Part shown: piece after piece, positions 36,587 through 44,663 of the stretch
Layout: every line of letters begins with the position of its first letter
How positions within the stretch are numbered: position 1 is the stretch's first letter
NCBI GenBank assembly: GCA_947476255.1
Contig: CANJPY010000007.1
Span: 1-64,000, forward strand
Direction of reading: 5' to 3'
Length of the DNA: 64,000 bases
Source: Chthoniobacteraceae bacterium
GTDB lineage: Bacteria; Verrucomicrobiota; Verrucomicrobiia; Chthoniobacterales; Chthoniobacteraceae
The notes under the pieces: generated by a model
The model's input: only the letters and a program-made list of their open reading frames with translations
Database searches by the model: none
What the model was told of the DNA's origin: nothing
Translations under genes and position numbers: made by a program

Positions 36587-38953
36587 ATGCACCTTTCAGC
36601 CCCAATCCAATCCCTGACGATCCCAGACCTCTGGCAACAGCAGGCCGTGTTGGCGCTGCGGGAAGGCTTTGACGTCGTTGTCCACGCCCCCACGGGCGCG
36701 GGAAAAACGTTCATTTTTGAACTGCTCTACGGCACACTCAAGGGGCAGGCTGTCTTCACCGTGCCCACCCGGGCCCTTGCGAATGACAAACTTGCAGAGT
36801 GGCGCAAACGCGGCTGGGATGTCGGCATCGCCACCGGCGATCTCGCTGAAGGGTTAGACCGACGCGTTGTCGTCGCCACACTCGAAACCCAGCGCACACG
36901 CTTGCTTGAAGGCCACGGCCCCAGACTCCTCGTCATCGACGAGTACCAGATGATTTCCGACCCCGTGCGTGGCGTGCACTACGAACTCGCCATCGCCCTA
37001 GCGCCCGAGAACACGCAACTCCTCCTTCTGAGCGGTTCAGTCTCCAACCCGCAGGACGTTGTCGGCTGGCTCAACAGAATCGGGCGCAAGGCACGTCTCG
37101 TATCACACAGCGAACGGCCCGTGCCACTTGAAGAAATCGACCTCCCCAACCTGAGCGACCGCTCCCCCAGTGCCATCCGCTCCTGGTGGCCCCGAATGAT
37201 CCGAAACGCTCTCTCCGAGGATTTGGGCCCCATTCTCCTGTTTGCCCCGCGCAGAAAAGCCGCCGAACAACTGGCCGCTGAAATCGCGGCGACTCTCCCT
37301 CCGTGCCAGCCCCTGTCGCTGTCCGAATCCCAGACGCAGCTCGCAGGCCGCAATCTCGCGCGCCTCCTCAAAAACCGCGTCGCCTTTCACCACAGCGGCC
37401 TGTCTTTTGCGCAGCGCGCACAGCTTGTCGAACCCCTTGCCAAAGCGGGACAACTGCGCGTTGTTGTGGCAACCATGGGACTTGCCGCCGGCATCAATTT
37501 TTCAATGCGCTCCGTCGCCGTTTCCGGCACGTCCTATCTCATTGGGGCCTTTGAGCGCAAAGTCACAGCTGCGGAGCTGCTCCAAATGTTCGGCAGAGCG
37601 GGACGCCGCGGCTTGGACGAGACGGGTTACGCACTGGTCACCCAACACCCCCCGCGTCTGGGGGACGCGCACCCCCTTCCCCTTAGACGCAGCAACCAGC
37701 TTGATTGGACCACCCTGCTCGCGGTCATGCATCACGCCGCCTTGCGCGGGCATCCCGCCCTGCCCGCCGCGATACGCCTCAACGAACGCCTCTTCTCACT
37801 GGCGAGCGTCGCCGTGGGATGCGAGCACGCCCTCACCACAGGGCCCACTCCCTGCGGCTTGCACGTGGATGCCGAACGGGCCCGCTTTCTGCGCCGAGGC
37901 ACGCAGGAAATGTGGAGTTCGCGCGGCGACTGGGAGGAGCACCCCAATGTCTGCGAGGTGCCTCTTGCAGAGGCATGGCTTCATATTCCAGGAGAAAACG
38001 GGGCGCCCGGCCGCTGGGTGCCTGCCGAAAGCCAGGCCGCCTTCATGCAAAAATTTGGCAAAGGCCCGCTCTGCCGTCTGCCCGGCGAAACCAAACGCTA
38101 CGGACGCGAGTTGCATCTCGGCGTTCGCCAGGGCGACGGCACCCTTCAACTGGCCCCAAAATTACGGGAAGCGCTTGCGACCAAATTTGTGTCCGCCGAA
38201 GATTTGAGTACAGCCGTTCTGGCCAAACTTCCCGAGTTGACGGGAGGCCAGCCATGCCAGCTTTTACCACGTGGTGACCAGTTGTTTGTTCAAATCAGTT
38301 TTGGAGCGGCTCTGCAAAAGACATTCCGCGACAGCGCCGGCCGTGCGCTCTTGGAACCGCCGCAACGCAGGACTGTGCCCGCGGCTTGCGAAGGATGTTC
38401 CGAACGAAACTGGTGTGAAAACGTCCCCATCACAGACTCCGCAGCGATGGCATGGCGAATCCTCGGACTGATCGCACCAGACGGCATCCCCACCCGACGC
38501 GGTGTTCTCTTTTCATTTTTTCAACACGGTGAGGGCCTTGCCATTGCGGCAGCCTTGGAGGATCCGAGTTACTCCGTTGACGACCTTGTATTTGATGTCG
38601 CTGATCTTCGGGGAGGCCCCCGTTTTTGCGACGAAGACGGGCAGATGCCCGGCCGTTTGGCCATGGTCTCCCAGCGCACCTTCCGCAGTGCAGACCACGA
38701 AGGCTACCTGCGCTTTGGCATTCCTTCGGAGTACGGCGCTGGCGCAAGTGAAGCGGTCCGCGGCATCGTGCAACACGGACTGCCACGCCAACAACTGCTT
38801 AACGAAACCCTGCGCATGGGTGATATCGAACGCGCCCTTCTTGAGTGGCGCAGCCTCCTGCGCCACATCGCCCATGCGCCCGCTTACGACTGGGACCGAT
38901 GGAAAGCTCTCCAAGACACCGCGCAAAAAACACTCGCCGCGCTGCCTGTGTAA
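36587..38953 (+). CDS. Ski2-like superfamily 2 helicase with C-terminal Cys cluster
   Basis: This is a 788-residue putative ATP-dependent RNA or DNA helicase. Motif I is APTGAGKT (Lys40), motif II is DEYQ at residues 118-121, motif III LLSGS and motif VI FGRAGRRG. Between the last two lies the Ski2/Hel308-like ATMGLAAGINFSMRSV. Beyond the RecA lobes is a long unfamiliar C-terminal half that includes C-x2-C-x5-C at Cys601/604/610, a spacing seen in Cas4/AddB-type iron-sulfur sites; a zinc site is equally possible. The gene seems monocistronic, and the role is not assigned. Confidence 0.8.
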   Translation: MHLSAPIQSLTIPDLWQQQAVLALREGFDVVVHAPTGAGKTFIFELLYGTLKGQAVFTVPTRALANDKLAEWRKRGWDVGIATGDLAEGLDRRVVVATLETQRTRLLEGHGPRLLVIDEYQMISDPVRGVHYELAIALAPENTQLLLLSGSVSNPQDVVGWLNRIGRKARLVSHSERPVPLEEIDLPNLSDRSPSAIRSWWPRMIRNALSEDLGPILLFAPRRKAAEQLAAEIAATLPPCQPLSLSESQTQLAGRNLARLLKNRVAFHHSGLSFAQRAQLVEPLAKAGQLRVVVATMGLAAGINFSMRSVAVSGTSYLIGAFERKVTAAELLQMFGRAGRRGLDETGYALVTQHPPRLGDAHPLPLRRSNQLDWTTLLAVMHHAALRGHPALPAAIRLNERLFSLASVAVGCEHALTTGPTPCGLHVDAERARFLRRGTQEMWSSRGDWEEHPNVCEVPLAEAWLHIPGENGAPGRWVPAESQAAFMQKFGKGPLCRLPGETKRYGRELHLGVRQGDGTLQLAPKLREALATKFVSAEDLSTAVLAKLPELTGGQPCQLLPRGDQLFVQISFGAALQKTFRDSAGRALLEPPQRRTVPAACEGCSERNWCENVPITDSAAMAWRILGLIAPDGIPTRRGVLFSFFQHGEGLAIAAALEDPSYSVDDLVFDVADLRGGPRFCDEDGQMPGRLAMVSQRTFRSADHEGYLRFGIPSEYGAGASEAVRGIVQHGLPRQQLLNETLRMGDIERALLEWRSLLRHIAHAPAYDWDRWKALQDTAQKTLAALPV

Positions 38954-38998
38954 AACCAAATCTTGGTTAAAACCTCCACTCTTCGAGGACACACCGCG

Positions 38999-39325
38999 TT
39001 ACGCCTTCTTCACAAAACAGGCCTTCAAACCAATCGCGCTGCCCTCAATCTTGCAGGAAATCTCGTGGTCTCCCTCGACCAACCGAATGCCCTTGGCCTT
39101 TGTCCCGCCCTTGATCACCTGCGAGGACCCTTTCAGCTTCAGATCTTTAATCAAAGTGATCGAGTCTCCGTCATTAAGGACCGAGCCATGGGCATCCTTC
39201 ACCACCCGGGTCGAAGGCCCTTCCGACGCACGCTCCCACTCGTGCCCGCACGTGACACATTCCCAACGCTCGGCGTGGGCTAAAACTTCGGTCATCGTGC
39301 ACTCGGGACAGGCGGGATTGCTCAT
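38999..39325 (-). CDS. PhnA/YjdM-type zinc-ribbon protein
   Basis: This 108-residue protein has an N-terminal zinc ribbon (CPEC and CVTCGHEW) followed by the PhnA domain with VKDAHGSVLNDGDSITLIKDLKLKGSS and IKGGTKAKGIRLV. Length and order match YjdM/PhnA proteins. Despite the old name, a direct role in phosphonate breakdown is not established. The gene is convergent with the helicase and divergent from the DegT gene. Confidence 0.92.
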   Translation of the reverse strand: MSNPACPECTMTEVLAHAERWECVTCGHEWERASEGPSTRVVKDAHGSVLNDGDSITLIKDLKLKGSSQVIKGGTKAKGIRLVEGDHEISCKIEGSAIGLKACFVKKA

Positions 39326-39456
39326 AGTCCGTCCATTTATCGGATATTTCGTATAAAACTCAATCGAAGCCTTTCAGATATTCCCTCCCACAAAATGCAG
39401 GTTCCATTCATATGCCATTGCCCAAAAGGCTCCTGAATGGCATTCAGAGAAGCTCC

Positions 39457-40590
39457 ATGCGAGTTCCTCTCCTTGACCTCAAACTTCAATACTCCCCGTT
39501 AAAAGCAAAAATCCTTTCGGCTATCGAACAGGTTGCGGATTCACAGCACCTTGTCTTGGGGCCTCAGGTCGACAAACTGGAGGCGGACATTGTGACCTAC
39601 ACGGGCGCCAGCCATGCCATTGGAGTTTCCTCAGGGACGGACGCGCAACTCGTGCTCCTGATGGCGCTGGGAATCGGCCCGGGAGACGTTGTTGTGACCA
39701 CCCCCTACACCTTTTTTGCCACGGCGGGTTGTGTGGAAAGATTGGGCGCACGGATTGTTTTCGCGGACATCGATCCCGCGACGTACAACCTTTCTCCAAG
39801 TGCATTGGCAGAAGTACTTTCAAAAACGGAGAGGGTGAAGGCCATCATACCCGTGCACCTTTACGGGTGTTGTGCCGATATGGAGGCGATTTGCGCGCTC
39901 GCCGTACAACACGGCATCCCAGTGCTCGAAGACGCTGCGCAAGCCCTCGGGGCCTCCCACCCCATGGGTGCGGCCGGCGCCATCGCAGAGGCCGGTTGGT
40001 ATTCGTTTTATCCCACGAAAAATCTCGGCGCGTTCGGCGACGCTGGAATGGTCACATGCAGGGACGCAGGCCTCGCCACAAAGATCCGAAGCCTCCGCAA
40101 CCACGGTATGGAGCCCCGATACTACCACCATTCAGTGGGCGGCAACTTCCGCTTGGACGCCATTCAGGCGGCCGTCCTCAACATCAAGCTGCCACATCTT
40201 GACTCCTGGGGAGCCGGGCGGCGAGAGCGCGCGGCTTTTTACCGCTCCGCTTTTGCAAAGGCCGGGCTGGACAAAGTGCTCACCCTTCCCGTGGAACCCT
40301 GGTCCGAAACAGGCGTCGGCACCCATCACATTTACAACCAGTTTGTGGTGCGCGCCCCCAGACGGGACGCGCTGCGCGCCTTCCTTTCCGAAGCGGGAAT
40401 CGGCTCGGAAATCTACTACCCCCTTCCCCTGCACCTTCAGGAGTGTTTCAAACACCTTGGGTACGGACTGGGCGCATTTCCTGAATCCGAACGTGCCGCT
40501 CAAGAGAGCCTTGCGCTTCCCATCTTTCCCGAACTCCTGGCGGAGCAACAAGCATACGTCGTCGAAAAAATCGCCGCTTTCTACGCCTGA
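39457..40590 (+). CDS. DegT/DnrJ/EryC1/StrS-family PLP aminotransferase
   Basis: The ATG at 39457 (MRVPLLDLKLQY) is the usual start motif of this family and gives 377 residues; an ATG at 39412 adds 15. The PLP-binding lysine lies in SFYPTKNLGAFGDAG, with GVSSGTDAQ and LEDAAQALGA as phosphate and ring contacts. These enzymes transaminate nucleotide-linked keto-sugars for surface polysaccharides or antibiotics. No other sugar-nucleotide gene is adjacent. Its 3' end is overlapped in antisense by the tail of the Trp-rich repeat ORF. Confidence 0.93.
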   Translation: MRVPLLDLKLQYSPLKAKILSAIEQVADSQHLVLGPQVDKLEADIVTYTGASHAIGVSSGTDAQLVLLMALGIGPGDVVVTTPYTFFATAGCVERLGARIVFADIDPATYNLSPSALAEVLSKTERVKAIIPVHLYGCCADMEAICALAVQHGIPVLEDAAQALGASHPMGAAGAIAEAGWYSFYPTKNLGAFGDAGMVTCRDAGLATKIRSLRNHGMEPRYYHHSVGGNFRLDAIQAAVLNIKLPHLDSWGAGRRERAAFYRSAFAKAGLDKVLTLPVEPWSETGVGTHHIYNQFVVRAPRRDALRAFLSEAGIGSEIYYPLPLHLQECFKHLGYGLGAFPESERAAQESLALPIFPELLAEQQAYVVEKIAAFYA

Positions 40591-41507
40591 ATACGCCCTT
40601 CAAGAACTCTCCCTTGAGGAGGGCACGAGTTGCCTGAACGCGCGCAGGCTCGCTTTGTTCCAACTCGTTCCAGTCCACCTCGCCCCAGTCTATGAAATGA
40701 GCGTCCTCTTGCGGACCGCTCCAATCAATTTCATTCCATTGCACTTCCCCCCAATCAATCGCGATGGAATCCACCCTCCAATCCAAGTCTTCAAAGAAAA
40801 CCTCGCCCCAGTCAATTGCCACGTAGTCACTCGTGCTGGCAATCCCCGTGTTGTCCAATTCGCTCCAATCGACCTCACCCCAGTCGATGTAATAAGCGTC
40901 CCCTCCATAACGCCAGTCCAATTGATTCCACCCCACCTCTCCCCAATAAATAGACGAGGCCACGCCATCAGCCCAATCGATCTCGTCCCAACCGACGTTC
41001 CCCCAATAAATCACCGTCCAATCTCCCCCCGCGCCCCAATCCAGTTCAGACCAGTCCACCCACCACCAGTTGATCGCAACCGCATCACCCAGCTTCCAAT
41101 CCAATTCCCCCCAGTCAACCTGCCCCCAATCAATAAAGGCTACACTTCCATCATCCCAATTGAGTTCAGTCCAATCCACCTCACCCCAATCAATGTAACC
41201 TGCATCGCCTCCGGCGGCCCAATCAAGTTCGCTCCAGTCCACCCCGCCCCAGTAAATATCCGCACCTTCTCCACGGGCCCAGTACACCTCATTCCACTGG
41301 ACATCCCCCCAGTCAATCCCGTCCGCAGCCCCGCCAGCCCAGTCCAAATCACTCCACCCCACATCCCCCCCAATAAATATCGTCGGCTACTCCGGAATTC
41401 CAGTCCAAACCAGCCCAGTCAACATGTTTCCAGTCAACATCTTCCCCTCCTCCATTAGCCCAGTCAATGGCGGACCAGTATTCATCTTCAGCTGAGGAAA
41501 TGAACAT
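40448..41507 (-). CDS. tryptophan-rich tandem-repeat protein, one-base frameshift, unknown function
   Basis: I reconstruct the gene from ATG 41507 (MFISSAEDEYWSAIDW) to the stop at 40448. The first ORF stops at 41349 and the second is open from ~41362. The two join in one frame if a G7 tract (41365-41371) is read as G6. The product would be about 350 residues with about a dozen units of 19-24 residues (mostly 20-21) such as IDWGEVDWSELDW plus a Gly/Asp/Ala linker. I count about 36 Trp in the 304-residue second ORF. Each unit has three hydrophobic-Asp-Trp pentads, reminiscent of pentapeptide-repeat coils with Trp in the central position. After the last unit comes a very basic tail (VFRRRKRRFFRRRM) antisense to the DegT gene. 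I recognise no family, and no signal peptide is evident. Confidence 0.7.
40595..40624. terminator. bulged inverted repeat between DegT gene and Trp-repeat array
   Basis: GCCCT-TCAAG pairs with CTTGA-GG-AGGGC (two-base bulge) just after the DegT stop. The position between convergent genes suits a bidirectional terminator, but neither side has a T-run. It falls inside the basic tail of the repeat ORF. Confidence 0.4.
40655..41500 (-). repeat. array of ~60-bp degenerate coding repeats
   Basis: About twelve degenerate 57-72-bp units read on the minus strand as GACTGGGG..GTGGACTGG-type sequence. The copies have diverged from one another while the Trp/Asp codons are kept, which suggests selection on protein sequence rather than recent duplication. 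Confidence 0.85.
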
Positions 41508-41517
41508 CGATTGATTA

Positions 41518-41523
41518 ATTATA
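41518..41523 (-). promoter_or_regulatory. consensus TATAAT box upstream of the Trp-rich gene
   Basis: A perfect TATAAT on the minus strand ends about ten bases before the ATG at 41507, which would give a very short leader or a leaderless mRNA. No good -35 hexamer is seen at 16-18 bp. Confidence 0.45.
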
Positions 41524-41563
41524 AAAACCCTGGTGAGTTAATAGTTTCGGTTTCAGAATCCCT

Positions 41564-42334
41564 TCATTCCAAGCCAGCGTTAGCCCCTAGATCATCCCTG
41601 GCCAACACTCTTCGCAACGCTTTTGCCAACTCCACACAGGCCGCCCGACCCGATGCATAAACGCAATGCACCAAATCCGCATCAACACAAATCCCCTCGT
41701 CCAACACAATCCTGCGTTGGACGCGCTTGAGCCGAACGCCAGCCCTGTCTTTGCCTTGAACCGACTCAGACTCAACCAAGGCAAGAGTGACCTCGGGCTC
41801 GAGATTCACCTTTTTCAGGCGTCCGGACAACTGACGGGCAAGCAACTTTTCCAAAAGCTCCAAGGACCTTAATTCAGGAAACATTCGCACGCCTCCGTTC
41901 AACCTCTTTGCGATCAATGCAGCAAATAGCGCAGGCGATTTACCTCTCCCGACTCCCTCTCCTCCTGAAACCTCCGAAGACGCTGTTAAATCTCCTCCTG
42001 CCTGGGCCGTCAGGACTCCATTCAAAGCACTCAAAAAACGGACATTGATACTCCGCATCTCGGCGAGCCCCATGGCCAGCAACATCAACTGGGACCTTCC
42101 CCCTAAAGTTGCAAAATCCTCCCTTGCAATACCCTTTATCAAACTGGGCTGGGCACCTTCAAACGCGAGATAGTCTGATTCTCTGCACGCAAACACCGAA
42201 GCGTGAGAGAGAAAAAAAAGCCTCCGGCAATCCTCCATCGCTGCCAAATATCTTGCGACCAACACGTCCAGCGCCGTAGGAACTCGACCGGGCTTAAAGC
42301 CTTCCGCAGGAAATTTAGAAGGAAGATCGCTCAT
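41564..42334 (-). CDS. hypothetical protein next to Trp-repeat gene
   Basis: The start at 42334 (MSDLPSKFPAEGF) gives 256 residues. The protein is cytoplasmic in appearance, largely helical and Leu/Ala-rich, with no signal peptide, no membrane segment and no Trp at all, a sharp contrast with its neighbour. Motifs that might anchor a search are EDCRRLFFLSHASVF, GGRSQLMLLAMGLAEMRSINVRFL and VDADLVHCVYASGRAACVELAKAL. I recognise no domain. It ends 57 nt before the Trp-rich gene on the same strand, so co-transcription is possible. Confidence 0.7.
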   Translation of the reverse strand: MSDLPSKFPAEGFKPGRVPTALDVLVARYLAAMEDCRRLFFLSHASVFACRESDYLAFEGAQPSLIKGIAREDFATLGGRSQLMLLAMGLAEMRSINVRFLSALNGVLTAQAGGDLTASSEVSGGEGVGRGKSPALFAALIAKRLNGGVRMFPELRSLELLEKLLARQLSGRLKKVNLEPEVTLALVESESVQGKDRAGVRLKRVQRRIVLDEGICVDADLVHCVYASGRAACVELAKALRRVLARDDLGANAGLE

Positions 42335-42486
42335 AAACTCAAATATCAGTCTAAACAAAGCTCCTCAAACCCATTGCCGCAATCTGCAACCCGCGCCGCC
42401 CCAGACAGAGGCGCCGCATTTTGATAGTCCCCCCGGTCTGCTGGAACCCGAATACAATCCGTCGCAAGTAAAACGGGCGGAGGCTT

Positions 42487-43200
42487 TCAGTTTTGGAGAT
42501 TTTCGTCCTTTTTATCCTTTCGTTTCCCGGGCTGCGAGCCACCCGAGGGGTTCGCAGGAGCGGCCTGCGGACCGCTTGGCACTGGCGGCCGGGAAGCTCT
42601 TTGAACCGTACCCGGAGCCCCTGTTGGAACGTTCCCTCCACCTGCGAAAGGGCTGCTTGGAACACTGTGGGGCGGCGCCGTTTGCATCGATGGAGGCAAA
42701 GGGCGCTGTTGTCTTGGTGCAGCCACGCCGTGGGAAGGATCACGGGGGAAAGATTGGGGCGGTACCGATTGAGGATAAACACGCGCCGGCGGTGCGCCCT
42801 GATAACGATGGTCCACCACACGCTGAGGCTGATAAGTTGGCCTTGCCAGAGAGGGATGAGGAACCGGTGGGGCACTGTGTGTGTGGACGACCGTTCGAGT
42901 GATCACAGCGCGGTGGCCGTAATAGGGATGTTGGTAGTTATAGACCCCTCTGTGAGGCAAATCGCTGACGTAGTATCGCCGGCCACGGCTCACGTAGAAG
43001 TATTGCCCGGAGACAAAGTAGTAATTGACTCCACCCGAGATGTAGTAGGGCGTTTGAACGAGGACGGGCTCCCTCACATAAGGAAGTGACGACGCCGGCC
43101 TATAGTAACCGGGGGCATATCCAGTGTCATAAGTTTCTACAACGCACCCTGAAAGCAGGCCCAAGGTGAGAATCATCAGTCCGGATTGCGCTGCTTTCAT
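42487..43200 (-). CDS. Tyr- and Pro-rich lipoprotein, unknown function
   Basis: This 237-residue protein has a lipoprotein signal ending in LLSGC, so it should be lipidated and processed through Lnt. The first ~100 mature residues are Tyr-rich (TPYYISGGVNYYFVSGQYFYVSRGRRYYVS), a pattern seen in small envelope proteins of several phyla. The rest is a disordered Pro/Gln/Ser-rich stretch ending in a charged tail (GKRKDKKDENLQ). It is probably anchored in the outer membrane and may contact the wall or outside. No enzymatic motif is visible. Confidence 0.78.
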   Translation of the reverse strand: MKAAQSGLMILTLGLLSGCVVETYDTGYAPGYYRPASSLPYVREPVLVQTPYYISGGVNYYFVSGQYFYVSRGRRYYVSDLPHRGVYNYQHPYYGHRAVITRTVVHTHSAPPVPHPSLARPTYQPQRVVDHRYQGAPPARVYPQSVPPQSFPRDPSHGVAAPRQQRPLPPSMQTAPPHSVPSSPFAGGGNVPTGAPGTVQRASRPPVPSGPQAAPANPSGGSQPGKRKDKKDENLQN

Positions 43201-43699
43201 TAAGGTTTCTTTAAAAGTTGAGGGAGGAAAATCGCTCCGTTTTTATGAGCGATGTGTCAAGGAAGGCTTTCTAGATTGGTTGAGCGGACTTCTTGTGAAG
43301 TCTCGACAAAGCAACTCTCTGGTTTGTATTTCCCGAAGACCATCCCTCCATTCAGGAACCTCAGCAAGTTACGTTTGAAGAATAATCGTATCATTGATGA
43401 CTTCGCAAGAAAACTTGCATGTAGATTGTCACGCAATCGATTTTATCTCGGCCGACACGTCTTGCGTAAGTTCGCATGATAATTGCGCCGTAGTTGCATC
43501 AAGGCTGAAAAAATGTGCGATCGACCACTCCAAGCATAGCCCGTAATTGCCGCGCCCAACCCAAGCCAGCACAACCAACTGCCAAAGCGATTCTTACGCC
43601 TGCACCGAAGCCAGAACCCTGCGGTCTCCAAGTTTTATTTGGCACGCCCCGCCCTTTGGTACAGCCAGCCCTTTGACATGCCGCAAGCCCCCAGACTCC
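43201..43699. other. AT-richer intergenic region without a recognised gene
   Basis: In this ~500-bp gap I found no coding frame with homologue-like features. It contains ATCGCTC...GAGCGAT (~43230-43255), which on the minus strand is followed by TTTTCC, and GACTTC-ttgt-GAAGTC (~43288-43303). It must include the promoter of the lipoprotein gene. Confidence 0.5.
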
Positions 43700-44059
43700 C
43701 TACAGTTCCACCACTTCAGAAACGTGCTTGTGCGCCAGCAGCATCCTTTCGTGCTCCGCCTCCTCCATCCCTTCCCGAATCAATTCCTCCCCCAAATTAG
43801 CCTCGTCCTGAGTTCCCACCTGCACCCCAAACCGCTCCGATCGCCCCCCTTCCACATCCACGGCGCACGCCACCTCGTTCGCAATGCTACGTCCATGCAG
43901 TTCCCTGCGCGCCTCCTCCCAGTCCGCCGGCGAAGGAATCTCGCGCTCCTGGATCTCCGCAATCTCACGCGCCCTCTGCTCCACCAAGTCCTGATCCGGA
44001 GTCCCCAACCCCATCGCCCCCACCATGATTTTTGCATTCACCGGTTTGCGTATGTTCAT
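43700..44059 (-). CDS. small hypothetical protein
   Basis: The start at 44059 (MNIRKPVNAKIMVGAMGLGTPDQDLV) gives 119 residues. The sequence is strongly charged and helical, rich in Glu and Arg (EQRAREIAEIQEREIPSPADWEEARRELHGRS). It ends in a His/Glu-containing segment (EEAEHERMLLAHKHVSEVVEL). There is no signal peptide or membrane segment. The amphipathic Glu/Arg pattern makes it believable as a real gene, but function is unknown. Confidence 0.55.
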   Translation of the reverse strand: MNIRKPVNAKIMVGAMGLGTPDQDLVEQRAREIAEIQEREIPSPADWEEARRELHGRSIANEVACAVDVEGGRSERFGVQVGTQDEANLGEELIREGMEEAEHERMLLAHKHVSEVVEL

Positions 44060-44354
44060 TCCTACTGGTACGCGCGAGCTCAAAGAATGCAACAGGGCGC
44101 GAAAAACGTACCCCCCGCAGCCAAGACCATCGAAATGCCGCACGCCTGAAGCCGCCGTTCACAGGCCGGCTTGAGCCTACGGGGTGAGACCTGGCTGAGA
44201 ATCAGGGGCAGAGCTTAGCCCGAAGGCGCCCGCAAATACCGGAACGGGCACAACTCATCGGCTGCCTCTGTCAACCCCACCGGAGATTTTCGCAGAACCT
44301 TACCAACCCCAGACAGCGTGTCTGCTTGGGCGTCTTTTCATGCGTCGTTTCAAC
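44060..44354. other. intergenic gap, nothing recognised
   Basis: In this ~295-bp spacer between the small hypothetical gene and the CDGSH gene I see no coding frame, tRNA or clear terminator. Confidence 0.4.
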
Positions 44355-44594
44355 CTACAATTTTGAGTGACTGCCGTCGCAAAGCGCTCCTTTGGCGCTG
44401 TGCTTGCAGCCGCAGAAATACACGGTCCCACTTTTCTCAGCCTTGTACGGCGTAGGGGTAAATTCGCTGCCCTTATGCGCCCCGTCACAAAACGGTTGAC
44501 TGGCGCTTTTGCCACAAGAACACCAGTAGTACGTCTTTCCTGCTTCGACTTCCACGGGACAAGGGGCTTTTTGCGCGATGTTAGGGGTGCTCAT
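44355..44594 (-). CDS. double CDGSH iron-sulfur protein
   Basis: The start at 44594 (MSTPNIAQKAP) gives 79 residues. Two CDGSH motifs, each expected to hold a [2Fe-2S] cluster with 3Cys-1His ligation, are seen: CSCGKSASQPFCDGAH and CGCKHSAKGALCDGSH. Small bacterial tandem-CDGSH proteins are thought to carry electrons or sense redox state. It follows the Hsp70 gene by 69 nt on the same strand, and Hsp33 lies before that. Confidence 0.92.
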   Translation of the reverse strand: MSTPNIAQKAPCPVEVEAGKTYYWCSCGKSASQPFCDGAHKGSEFTPTPYKAEKSGTVYFCGCKHSAKGALCDGSHSKL

Positions 44595-44663
44595 TCCGAC
44601 AGTCTGCACCAAACCCGTTTTTCGCAAAGCGGGAAATTTCCAAGGCCAGTCCGCGGCCGCTCT

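Noticed and set aside
39872-41458. 528-aa plus-strand ORF with regular PI.F.PV / PPIN patterns
   Set aside because: It is the antisense reading of the Trp/Asp repeat array and of the DegT gene in a wrong frame. The start lies inside DegT, and the regularity comes from GACTGG read backwards.
44144-44354. Possible structured RNA or tRNA in a GC-rich gap
   Set aside because: No cloverleaf or T-loop (GTTCRANYC) could be found.
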